Assembly (NCBI GenBank): GCA_039815505.1
Contig: JBCBZE010000165.1
Coordinates: 1 to 7,568 of the forward strand
Direction: 5' to 3'
Length of the DNA: 7,568 nt
DNA from: CANLWN01 sp039815505
GTDB lineage: Bacteria > Bacteroidota > Bacteroidia > Flavobacteriales > Flavobacteriaceae
Shown here: positions 1 through 5,745 of the stretch, piece by piece
Layout: every line of letters starts with the position of its first letter
Numbering within the stretch: position 1 is the first letter of the stretch
Made by a program: the position numbers and the translations under genes
The notes under the pieces: model-generated
The model's database searches: none
The model's input: only the letters and a program-made list of their open reading frames with translations
Told to the model about the DNA's origin: nothing

Positions 1-6
1 ACATCC

Positions 7-36
7 TTGTCAATCGGTAAATATTAACTATTTTTG
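7..36 (+). promoter_or_regulatory. Predicted rplS promoter (Bacteroidota sigma-A type)
   Basis: A TTG at 7-9 and TATTTTTG at 29-36 are separated by 19 nt, matching the Bacteroidota housekeeping layout (TTG/TTTG at -33, TAnnTTTG at -7). The start site would fall near 40-42, giving a leader of about 63 nt before the rplS ATG at 105. This suggests that L19 is transcribed on its own here; genes left of the window cannot be seen, so read-through from upstream is not excluded. Confidence 0.55.
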
Positions 37-43
37 CAATCGA

Positions 44-85
44 TTAAAATCAACCTCTGACGAAAATCGTGAATGTTGGTTTTGA
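44..85 (+). promoter_or_regulatory. Stem-internal loop-stem in the rplS leader, candidate L19 autoregulatory element
   Basis: Bases 44-54 pair with 75-85 in an 11-bp stem: nine bp between 46-54 and 75-83, including one T50-G79 wobble, extended by T45-G84 and T44-A85. Inside is an asymmetric internal loop (55-59 and 71-74) and a second 4-bp stem, ACGA 60-63 with TCGT 67-70, closed by an AAA loop. The fold ends 19 nt before the start codon and lies wholly in the predicted leader. Ribosomal-protein leaders that bind their own product are well known, including for L19 in Firmicutes; I believe a flavobacterial L19 leader has also been proposed, but cannot confirm that this is it. The pairing is seen; the regulation is inferred. 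Confidence 0.45.
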
Positions 86-104
86 ATAACCATAAATAAA
101 AATA

Positions 105-455
105 ATGGAATCATTAATAAAATTTGTTGAAAACGAATTTGTTCCAAAAAAAGAATTTCCTGAATTCTCCGCTGGAGATACCATCACCGTTTATTATGAA
201 ATCAAGGAAGGTGAAAAAACACGTACGCAGTTCTTTAAAGGAGTAGTTATCCAAAGAAGGGGAAGTGGTGCAACGGAAACTTTTACTATTCGTAAGATGT
301 CCGGTACCGTTGGTGTAGAGCGTATATTTCCCATAAACATGCCTGCACTTCAGAAAGTTGAAATAAACAAGAAAGGTAAAGTACGTAGAGCTCGTATCTT
401 CTACTTTAGAGGTCTTACAGGTAAGAAGGCCAGAATTAAAGAAATACGTTCTTAG
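105..455 (+). CDS. rplS: Large-subunit ribosomal protein L19 (bL19)
   Basis: This encodes ribosomal protein bL19, a 50S component at the interface with the 30S subunit. The 116-residue length is normal for the family. Conserved blocks are easy to recognise: FKGVVIQRRGSG at residues 44-55, TFTIRK at 59-64, GVERIFP at 70-76, GKVRRARIFYFR at 91-102 and the basic tail GKKARI at 106-111. The ATG at 105 is preceded by an A-rich stretch (aaataaaaata) rather than a Shine-Dalgarno sequence, as is usual in Bacteroidota. Many bacteria place rplS behind trmD; here the upstream 104 bp hold a good promoter and a foldable leader, so the gene is probably monocistronic. A strong terminator follows 22 bp after the stop and is shared with convergent rocD. 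Nothing in the protein looks altered. Confidence 0.98.
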   Translation: MESLIKFVENEFVPKKEFPEFSAGDTITVYYEIKEGEKTRTQFFKGVVIQRRGSGATETFTIRKMSGTVGVERIFPINMPALQKVEINKKGKVRRARIFYFRGLTGKKARIKEIRS

Positions 456-477
456 ATGTACAGGACCAAGTTTAAAT

Positions 478-513
478 AAAAAAAGCCCCGATCAAATGGT
501 CGGGGCTTTTTTT
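478..513. terminator. Perfect bidirectional intrinsic terminator between rplS and rocD
   Basis: GCCCCGATC (485-493) pairs with GGTCGGGGC (498-506) around an AAAT loop, with one T-G wobble (T492-G499). The stem continues through seven A (478-484) against seven T (507-513), so 16 pairs are possible. The T run follows the GC stem on the plus strand and the A run gives the same U tract on the minus strand, so one hairpin can end both rplS and rocD transcripts. It is centred between the two convergent stop codons at 455 and 530. Confidence 0.95.
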
Positions 514-529
514 ATTTGCCTATAGGATA

Positions 530-1810
530 TTATTTATCGAACAATCTTAGCGTTCTGGTGATTATGGAAATACAGTCCAACAACTGTTCCTTGTTCATTA
601 CCAAGGGAGGGGCAAATCTTATGATATTGCCATGCGTGGGCTTTGCCAAAAGGCCATTATCCTTTAAAGCCATGCATATATCCCAAGCCGTGGAACTATC
701 TTCCGTATCATTGATTAAAATGGCGTTAAGCAAACCTTTGCCCCTAACAGCATTAACCACACTACAGCTTGGGATAAATTTGTTGAGCTCATCTCGGAAC
801 AATTCCCCTAATTCATGGGCGTTCAGGGCCAATTGCTCATCCTTTACGACTTCTAGGGCAGCAATTCCCACAGCTGCGGCAATAGGGTTTCCTCCAAAAG
901 TACTTCCATGATTACCAGGACGAATAACACTCATTATCCCATCATCGGCCAACACTCCGGATACAGGATAGGCCCCTCCAGACAATGCTTTACCTAAAAT
1001 GAGAATATCCGGTTTTACATCCGGGGTACCACTACAATGTTTATCTACACAAGAACAATTGCCGCAAGTGGCCAACAATCTTCCCGTTCTGGCTATTCCG
1101 GTCTGGACTTCATCGGCAATAAACAACACATTGTGTTTTTCGCATAAAGCCTTCGCCTTTTTAAGATAATCCTCGGAAGGGGTATAGACACCGGCTTCCC
1201 CTTGTATGGGTTCTACCAAAAAGCCAGCTACATTGGGGGTATTTTCCAAAGTCTCCTGCAAAGCTTTTAGATTATCATATTCAATCTTGATAAACCCTTG
1301 GGTAAAAGGTCCAAAATTTTTCCTGGCCACGGGATCATTGGAAAAGGAAATAATAGTGGTTGTGCGTCCATGAAAGTTGTTTTCACAAACTATGATCTGT
1401 GCATCATTCTCCGCAATACCTTTTTTCTCATAAGCCCATTTCCTACAAATTTTCAGTGCAGTTTCCACCGCTTCCGCACCTGTATTCATGGGCAGTAGTT
1501 TATCGAACCCAAACGTCTCTGTAACGTATTGTTCAAATTTGCCCAACATATCATTGTAAAACGCCCTGGAAGTCAAGGTAAGGGTCTGTGCCTGATTGAC
1601 CATGGCACCAACAATTTTTGGGTGACAATGACCTTGATTAACAGCAGAGTAGGCCGATAAGAAGTCATAATACCGTTTTCCTTCCACATCCCATACATAC
1701 ACTCCCTCTCCCCTGCTTAAAACTACGGGTAGCGGGTGGTAGTTATGTGCTCCGTGTTTATCCTCTAATGCAATTGCATCCTTAGAAGTTATTCTTTCTA
1801 AAACTGACAT
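530..1810 (-). CDS. rocD: Ornithine--oxo-acid aminotransferase
   Basis: This is a fold-type I PLP enzyme of class III that moves the delta-amino group of ornithine to 2-oxoglutarate, giving glutamate semialdehyde/P5C and glutamate; it links arginine/ornithine breakdown to proline and glutamate in the cytoplasm. At 426 residues it has the usual length. Visible signatures: SAYSAVNQGHCHP (52-64), NTGAEAVETALK (109-120), the NNFHGRT block (144-150), VEPIQGEAG (199-207), IADEVQTG with PLP-contacting D233 (231-238), LGKALSGG with Schiff-base K274 (272-279), and HGSTFGGNP (301-309). The order and spacing, especially NTGAEAVETALK and HGSTFGGNP, favour ornithine over acetylornithine aminotransferase. 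An unusual insertion with C249, C252, C254 and C259 lies between the PLP aspartate and lysine. The gene stands alone, converges on rplS and shares its terminator. The ATG at 1810 is the natural start, as MSVLERITSK leads directly into the family N-terminus. Confidence 0.95.
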   Translation of the reverse strand: MSVLERITSKDAIALEDKHGAHNYHPLPVVLSRGEGVYVWDVEGKRYYDFLSAYSAVNQGHCHPKIVGAMVNQAQTLTLTSRAFYNDMLGKFEQYVTETFGFDKLLPMNTGAEAVETALKICRKWAYEKKGIAENDAQIIVCENNFHGRTTTIISFSNDPVARKNFGPFTQGFIKIEYDNLKALQETLENTPNVAGFLVEPIQGEAGVYTPSEDYLKKAKALCEKHNVLFIADEVQTGIARTGRLLATCGNCSCVDKHCSGTPDVKPDILILGKALSGGAYPVSGVLADDGIMSVIRPGNHGSTFGGNPIAAAVGIAALEVVKDEQLALNAHELGELFRDELNKFIPSCSVVNAVRGKGLLNAILINDTEDSSTAWDICMALKDNGLLAKPTHGNIIRFAPPLVMNKEQLLDCISIITRTLRLFDK

Positions 1811-1862
1811 GATAAAAATTACTTTACATAAAACTTTAGCAATTCCTTCTGTACCTTTTTCC

Positions 1863-1878
1863 TTTCGAAGTGTCGAAA
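1863..1878. promoter_or_regulatory. Inverted repeat upstream of rocD, candidate operator or leader hairpin
   Basis: TTTCGA (1863-1868) and TCGAAA (1873-1878) form a perfect 6-bp inverted repeat around AGTG. It lies 53 bp upstream of the rocD start in the 151-bp gap 1811-1961. Size and symmetry fit a dimeric regulator site or a short leader hairpin. Upstream on the minus strand, TAATTTAG (1916-1923) resembles a -7 element with one mismatch but has no well-spaced -33 partner, so no rocD promoter is called. The rest of the gap is AT-rich, with no clear terminator for the sigma operon that ends at 1962. Confidence 0.3.
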
Positions 1879-1961
1879 ATTCAGCGTAGGAGAGAAATCA
1901 TCCTTTGTAGCATTGCTAAATTACTAAATATTTATTCAATGGTTCCTATGACTTTCTAATA

Positions 1962-2351
1962 TTATCGGTCCCTATTTTTATGGGAAAGTGCGGCAACCTG
2001 CAGTTCTAAGCGTTTTAATTCCCGGAGCACATCGTTCTTGTCCATTTGCATCCAAACGTATAGTTTCAACATACCCATAAAAATCATGCAAAGGAAACCT
2101 GCACTGGCCCATTGAATCAGTGCTTTGGTTTCATCGGCATTAAAGAACTGCACAAGACAATAAATGAACACTACAAAAATAAGGAGGTGTACAATGTTCA
2201 TGATTATGGCTAGCCAACCCATTTTTCCTCGATATACATCGTTAATTTTCCCAAAAAGATTGCGCTCTTCAAGTTCCTCATAAAATTTTGCTTCTTCCTC
2301 GGTCAAGGCTTCTTTTATAAGTTCGTCTATTTTCTCATTGTTTTTTCCCAT
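1962..2351 (-). CDS. Two-TM membrane protein (DUF6768-like), partner of the ECF sigma factor
   Basis: This 129-residue protein has an acidic, helical N-terminus (1-40; EALTEEEAKFYEELEERNLF is typical), two predicted membrane helices at about 46-70 and 79-101, and a charged C-terminal helix (103-123) with heptad-like leucines. It has no signal peptide, so both ends probably face the cytoplasm. I recognise the pattern as that of the DUF6768 family, from memory and unverified. The start at 2351 overlaps the end of the sigma gene by 17 bp, so the two are almost surely co-transcribed and translationally coupled. By position it may be a membrane anti-sigma factor or sensor for that sigma. It shows no zinc-type HxxxCxxC anti-sigma motif and no periplasmic FecR/SpoIIQ-like domain, so any such role would be atypical. 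Alternatively it is a target of the regulon rather than a regulator. Confidence 0.8.
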   Translation of the reverse strand: MGKNNEKIDELIKEALTEEEAKFYEELEERNLFGKINDVYRGKMGWLAIIMNIVHLLIFVVFIYCLVQFFNADETKALIQWASAGFLCMIFMGMLKLYVWMQMDKNDVLRELKRLELQVAALSHKNRDR

Positions 2352-2892
2352 CTTTTTTAATTTTTAAAATTGTTTTTAATTTCTCTCTAGCGTGGAACAA
2401 CCGTGATTTTATGGTCCCTTCCGAAACTCCTACTATCTCGCCCATCTCTTTAAGCGAATACTCTTCCGTATAGAACAATCGAATAACTGTTTGTTGTTGC
2501 TTCGGTAAGGTCTGTATGGTCTTTAATAATTCCTGTGTATCCGATCTATTGCCCACTGTATTTTCATCATCGTTTGTTACCATGGAATATCCTTCCTCTT
2601 TTTTGCGCATTTGCTTCTCTCGAGCCAGATGGTCCAACGTCTTTCTGGTCACGATCTTTAGCGCCCAACCACCAAAACTATTAGGATCTTTTAGGGTCGA
2701 TATCTTATTAATTATGATATACCAACAATCCTGTACAATATCCTTTGACATCTCTATATTATGGGTATACCCATAGGAATGCCTGTACAGCTTGATATGA
2801 TGTCTTTTCACAAGCAGGGACAAAGCCTTTTTGTTTCCAGATCGGTATTGTAATACCAATAATCCATCAAATATTTTATCGGTGTTTCCCAT
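2335..2892 (-). CDS. ECF-type RNA polymerase sigma-70 factor
   Basis: At 185 residues this is a two-domain ECF sigma factor that directs RNA polymerase to a specific promoter set. Sigma region 2 spans about 24-95, with the core-binding and -10-reading segment DIVQDCWYIIINKIS (51-65) followed by FGGWALKIVTRKTLDHLAREK (73-93). A charged, poorly conserved linker (94-121) leads to region 4 (about 122-175), where LPKQQQTVIRLFYTEEYS and the helix-turn-helix LKEMGEIVGVSEGTIKSRLF (147-166) read the -35. The N-terminal segment is short, with no extra domain and no C-terminal extension. The stop overlaps the start of a two-TM protein gene by 17 bp, forming a compact operon. Upstream lies an ECF-like promoter, which suggests autoregulation. 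Regulon and signal cannot be read from the sequence; membrane or envelope stress is a reasonable guess because of the membrane partner. Confidence 0.93.
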   Translation of the reverse strand: MGNTDKIFDGLLVLQYRSGNKKALSLLVKRHHIKLYRHSYGYTHNIEMSKDIVQDCWYIIINKISTLKDPNSFGGWALKIVTRKTLDHLAREKQMRKKEEGYSMVTNDDENTVGNRSDTQELLKTIQTLPKQQQTVIRLFYTEEYSLKEMGEIVGVSEGTIKSRLFHAREKLKTILKIKKDGKKQ

Positions 2893-2910
2893 AGGAGTCG
2901 TTATAGTAAT

Positions 2911-2935
2911 GACGCCAAAAAACCAAAAAGGTTCA
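2911..2935 (-). promoter_or_regulatory. Candidate ECF-type (autoregulatory) promoter of the sigma operon
   Basis: On the minus strand TGAACC (2935-2930) is followed 15 nt later by CGTC (2914-2911). Measured from the AAC core the spacer is 16 nt and T-rich. This matches the general ECF promoter form (AAC in the -35, CGTC/CGTA in the -10, about 16 nt apart). The predicted start falls near 2903-2906, about 10-15 nt before the ATG ending at 2892, a normal short leader. Recognition by the downstream sigma itself is inferred. A weaker housekeeping-like TATCTTTA (2967-2960, last base off consensus) lies just upstream and could give basal expression. Confidence 0.45.
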
Positions 2936-3007
2936 ATATTTTATCTTTTTTGTTCATTTTAAAGATAACCCGTATAAATTCCATGCAGAATTGTTCGTTC
3001 CTATTAG

Positions 3008-3015
3008 TACTTTTG
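3008..3015 (+). promoter_or_regulatory. -7 promoter element immediately before rlmD
   Basis: TACTTTTG is an exact match to the Bacteroidota -7 consensus TAnnTTTG and ends only 4 nt before the rlmD ATG at 3020. With usual spacing the transcript would begin at or within a few bases of the start codon. The -33 region is weak: TTG at 2991-2993 is only 14 nt upstream and no good TTTG sits at 19-21 nt. Confidence 0.55.
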
Positions 3016-3019
3016 CGCT

Positions 3020-4435
3020 ATGCGCAGAAAGAGTACAAAAAAAGTGTTTGAACATATTGAAGTCATCGACGCGGGTGCCAAGGGAAAAACTATTGGAAAG
3101 GCACCGGATGGGAGAGTCATTTTTCTCTCCAATACCGTACCGGGTGATATCGTTGATGTACAGACTACCAAAAAAAGAAAGGCCTATTTTGAAGGTACTG
3201 CTACCAATTTTCATGTTTTATCCGATAAACGCACCACTCCGGAATGTGAACATTTTGGGGTATGTGGGGGGTGCAAGTGGCAGCATATGGGTTACGAACA
3301 CCAATTATACTATAAACAGAAAGAGGTCATAAACAATCTTGAGCGTATAGGACATATAAACCTGCCGGAAGTGACTCCTATCCTGGGTTCCAAAAAAAAA
3401 TATTTTTATCGCAATAAAATGGAGTTTTCATTTTCCGATAGCAGATGGCTTACGCTAGCCGAAATTAACTCGGGTACCGCCATATTGGATAAAAACGCCC
3501 TTGGTTTTCATATTCCAGGAATGTGGGATAAAATTCTGGATATTAAAAAATGTCATTTACAGGAAGATCCATCAAACAGCATCCGATTGGAAATCAAAGA
3601 TTTTGCCTTAAAAAACAATTTATCCTTCTTTAATCCAAGAAACCAGCAGGGGTTGTTAAGAACGGTTATGATACGAACATCATCCACTGGGGAGCTAATG
3701 GTGCTCATACAGTTTTTTGAGGATAGTGGAGAGAAAAGAAATTTGTTATTGGACCACCTACGAACTTGTTTTCCCGAAATTACCTCGCTCTTATATATTG
3801 TAAACTCCAAAAAAAATGATACCATGTATGATCAAGCGGTTATACTACACTCAGGTAGAGATCATATTTTTGAGGAGATGGAAGGGCTGCGGTTTAAGAT
3901 AAATGCAAAATCGTTTTACCAGACCAATTCAGATCAGGCCTATGAATTGTATAAAATCGCTAGGGACTTTGCAGGTATAACAGGAAAGGAGTTGGTATAT
4001 GACCTGTATACAGGAACCGGAACAATAGCCCAGTTTATAGCCAAAAAGGCTAAAAAAGTAATAGGCATAGAAGCTGTTCCCGAAGCGATTGAAGATGCTA
4101 AGGCCAATGCTATTGCCAATAGCATAGACAATGTAGATTTCTTTGTTGGGGACATGAAACATGTATTTAACGAGGAATTTATTGCGGCTAACGGCAAACC
4201 GGATATTATCATTACGGATCCCCCAAGAGACGGTATGCACAAAGATGTGGTACAGCAAATTTTAAACATTGCCCCTACCAAAGTAGTATATGTTAGCTGC
4301 AACAGTGCCACACAGGCCAGAGACCTGGCTTTAATGGATCATATGTATGCCGTAAAAAAAATACAGGCCATAGATATGTTCCCGCAAACGCACCACGTGG
4401 AAAATGTTGTACTTTTGGAAAAACGGGCATTATAA
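3020..4435 (+). CDS. rlmD: 23S rRNA (uracil-C5)-methyltransferase, RlmD/TrmA family
   Basis: This SAM-dependent enzyme makes 5-methyluridine in 23S rRNA (position 1939 for RlmD of E. coli). A TRAM RNA-binding domain occupies about 8-62. The iron-sulfur cluster ligands are C76, C82 and C85 (C-x5-C-GG-C-KWQH) and C178 in KKCHLQ. A central domain (about 120-290) precedes the Rossmann methyltransferase: FYQTNSDQA (299-307), SAM-binding YDLYTGTGTI (327-336), DPPRDG (400-405), the nucleophile C427 in YVSCNS, and the general base E461 in HHVENVVLLE. All key residues are present, and 471 residues is slightly longer than the E. coli protein. The start is fixed because an in-frame TAG at 3005-3007 lies just upstream and ATG 3020 is the first start after it. 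The gene leads a plus-strand group with the two envelope-protein genes. RlmC/RlmCD-type specificity is possible; the family assignment is secure, the exact uridine less so. Confidence 0.93.
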   Translation: MRRKSTKKVFEHIEVIDAGAKGKTIGKAPDGRVIFLSNTVPGDIVDVQTTKKRKAYFEGTATNFHVLSDKRTTPECEHFGVCGGCKWQHMGYEHQLYYKQKEVINNLERIGHINLPEVTPILGSKKKYFYRNKMEFSFSDSRWLTLAEINSGTAILDKNALGFHIPGMWDKILDIKKCHLQEDPSNSIRLEIKDFALKNNLSFFNPRNQQGLLRTVMIRTSSTGELMVLIQFFEDSGEKRNLLLDHLRTCFPEITSLLYIVNSKKNDTMYDQAVILHSGRDHIFEEMEGLRFKINAKSFYQTNSDQAYELYKIARDFAGITGKELVYDLYTGTGTIAQFIAKKAKKVIGIEAVPEAIEDAKANAIANSIDNVDFFVGDMKHVFNEEFIAANGKPDIIITDPPRDGMHKDVVQQILNIAPTKVVYVSCNSATQARDLALMDHMYAVKKIQAIDMFPQTHHVENVVLLEKRAL

Positions 4436-4474
4436 TTGCACCCATTTCTTTCTAAATATGAAGAAGATTAATTA

Positions 4475-4975
4475 ATGAGAAAAATAGGCCAATTTTTTTT
4501 GACCCTTTTGACAATAGCTTTCTTTACCAACTGTGAAAAAGACGATATCTGCGTGGATGGGGATACGCCTTTATTGGTGATCCGTTTTTTTGATGCGAAC
4601 AATCCCACGGAATTCCAAGATGTACCGGACCTTGAAGTTATTGCGCTTAATCCAGACAACACTGTATTGGATACCATTGCGAACGCAAGTTTAGATTCTA
4701 TCGCCATACCCCTAAGAATAGAAGGGAATACAACTACGTTTATACTGTCCCAAAACTTGACATCAACGGACGATACAACGATCAACAGGGATACCCTCAC
4801 CTTTAATTATGAAACTATGGAAGTTTTCATTTCAAGGGCTTGTGGTTTTGTTGCCAATTATGATGATTTAACCGATAATTTAACCCTGGATGACGATAAT
4901 TGGATACAGGAAATACAAACGGATACCTTAGTGGTAGAAAATTCAGCCTCGGCCCATGTTCAGATATTTCATTAG
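4475..4975 (+). CDS. Putative surface-exposed lipoprotein (DUF6452-like)
   Basis: This 166-residue protein begins with a lipoprotein signal peptide: MRK, a hydrophobic run (GQFFLTLLTIAFF) and the lipobox FTNC with C20 as the predicted lipidated residue. Directly after it comes E-K-D-D, which fits the Bacteroidota lipoprotein export signal (K followed by two acidic residues after the +1 Cys) described for surface lipoproteins. The mature part is acidic and strand-rich with many T, D and N; C26 and C123 could form a disulfide. I recognise it as DUF6452-like from the CEKDDIC start and the rlmD neighbourhood; no function is known to me. It starts 39 bp after rlmD. The ATG at 4475 overlaps the TAA of a five-codon open frame (4458-4475), and its 3' end overlaps the next gene by 20 bp. 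It probably acts with that outer-membrane protein; this is inferred from the overlap. Confidence 0.85.
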   Translation: MRKIGQFFLTLLTIAFFTNCEKDDICVDGDTPLLVIRFFDANNPTEFQDVPDLEVIALNPDNTVLDTIANASLDSIAIPLRIEGNTTTFILSQNLTSTDDTTINRDTLTFNYETMEVFISRACGFVANYDDLTDNLTLDDDNWIQEIQTDTLVVENSASAHVQIFH

Positions 4976-5744
4976 CGCTATTTTTATCTTGTGCTTTCTA
5001 AGGGGATACTCCCAAAACAAGCCTATTGATCTACAGCCAAAGGACACTGCGGTTTATAAACAGCCTTACGGTCTACGTGTGGGTATTGATTTGAGTAGGC
5101 CCGTACGTTCCTTTTTTGATGACAACTATACAGGACTTGAAATTGTAGGGGATTATAGATTGACCCAAAAAATGTATTTAGCGGCAGAATTGGGAAATGA
5201 AGAAAGAACCAGGGAGGAGGAGTTGGAAGGTACCTTGGAAAACAGTGGTAACATTGGGTTATATAACTACACAACCTCTGGTAGTTATCTTAAAGTGGGA
5301 ATAGACTTCAACACATATGAAAATTGGTATGGTATGAATAATTCCATCCATGTTGGAGGGCGTTACGCTTTTAGTAGTTTCAGTCAGACCTTAAATAGTT
5401 TTAATTTTTATGACAGTAACAGGTTTTTTAGCGCTGATGGGTTTGTAGAAGGCTCTACAAGTCCCGAGGAGTTTAACGGCTTAAATGCTTCCTGGTTAGA
5501 ATTTGTATTCGGCACCAAAGTAGAGCTGTACAAAAATATCTATCTAGGGGCCAGTGTACGTGTGGGGCTCTTAATAACGGAAAAAGAATCGGACAGGTTC
5601 CCGAACCTTTGGATACCCGGGTTCAATAAAGTAACCGATGACAGTAGTTTCGGTGTAGGTTATAACTATTCCATCACCTATCTTATTCCTTTATATAAAA
5701 AAGCAAAAAAACCGAAAAAAGTGGAAACGAACCCTGAAGAATAA
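4956..5744 (+). CDS. Predicted outer-membrane beta-barrel protein (DUF6048-like)
   Basis: This 262-residue exported protein has a Sec signal peptide (MFRYFISAIFILCFLRGYS, likely cleaved after S19, before QNK). The mature part starts with YGLRVGIDLSRPV and continues with alternating, aromatic-rich segments typical of amphipathic barrel strands, such as TGLEIVGDYRL (59-69), GSYLKVGIDF, NSIHVGGRYAFSSF, SWLEFVFGTKVEL, IYLGASVRVGLLI and GVGYNYSITYLIPLY. A lysine-rich tail follows the last strand. The size suggests about 8-10 strands. I associate it with DUF6048 from memory; no enzymatic role is visible. The start overlaps the lipoprotein gene by 20 bp, so the two are likely made together and may form a surface complex. 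The stop is only 1 bp from the stop of the convergent minus-strand gene, and no terminator is visible after it. Confidence 0.85.
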   Translation: MFRYFISAIFILCFLRGYSQNKPIDLQPKDTAVYKQPYGLRVGIDLSRPVRSFFDDNYTGLEIVGDYRLTQKMYLAAELGNEERTREEELEGTLENSGNIGLYNYTTSGSYLKVGIDFNTYENWYGMNNSIHVGGRYAFSSFSQTLNSFNFYDSNRFFSADGFVEGSTSPEEFNGLNASWLEFVFGTKVELYKNIYLGASVRVGLLITEKESDRFPNLWIPGFNKVTDDSSFGVGYNYSITYLIPLYKKAKKPKKVETNPEE

Positions 5745-5745
5745 T

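Noticed and set aside
516..911. Plus-strand open frame of 131 codons opposite the rocD 3' half
   Set aside because: It lies antisense to a clear rocD gene, starts inside the terminator tail region, and its protein has no recognisable domain or sensible start context; it is a shadow of rocD codon structure.
1034..1064. The cysteine cluster in RocD as an iron-sulfur ferredoxin-like insertion or gene fusion
   Set aside because: The loop is only about 11 residues, the frame is continuous and flanking motifs are intact, so it is a loop variation rather than an inserted domain.
1911..1941. CATTG...CAATG repeat around the TAAATATTTA palindrome as a terminator for the sigma operon
   Set aside because: The arms are short and AT-rich, and the minus-strand T run expected after a terminator stem is missing; chance symmetry in AT-rich DNA is likely.
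3929..4311. Two minus-strand open frames of 109 and 123 codons inside rlmD
   Set aside because: Both are antisense to the conserved SAM-binding region of rlmD and overlap each other; the coding signal belongs to rlmD.
4468..4800. Minus-strand open frame of 110 codons opposite the lipoprotein gene
   Set aside because: It is antisense to a gene with a clear lipoprotein signal and has no supporting features of its own.
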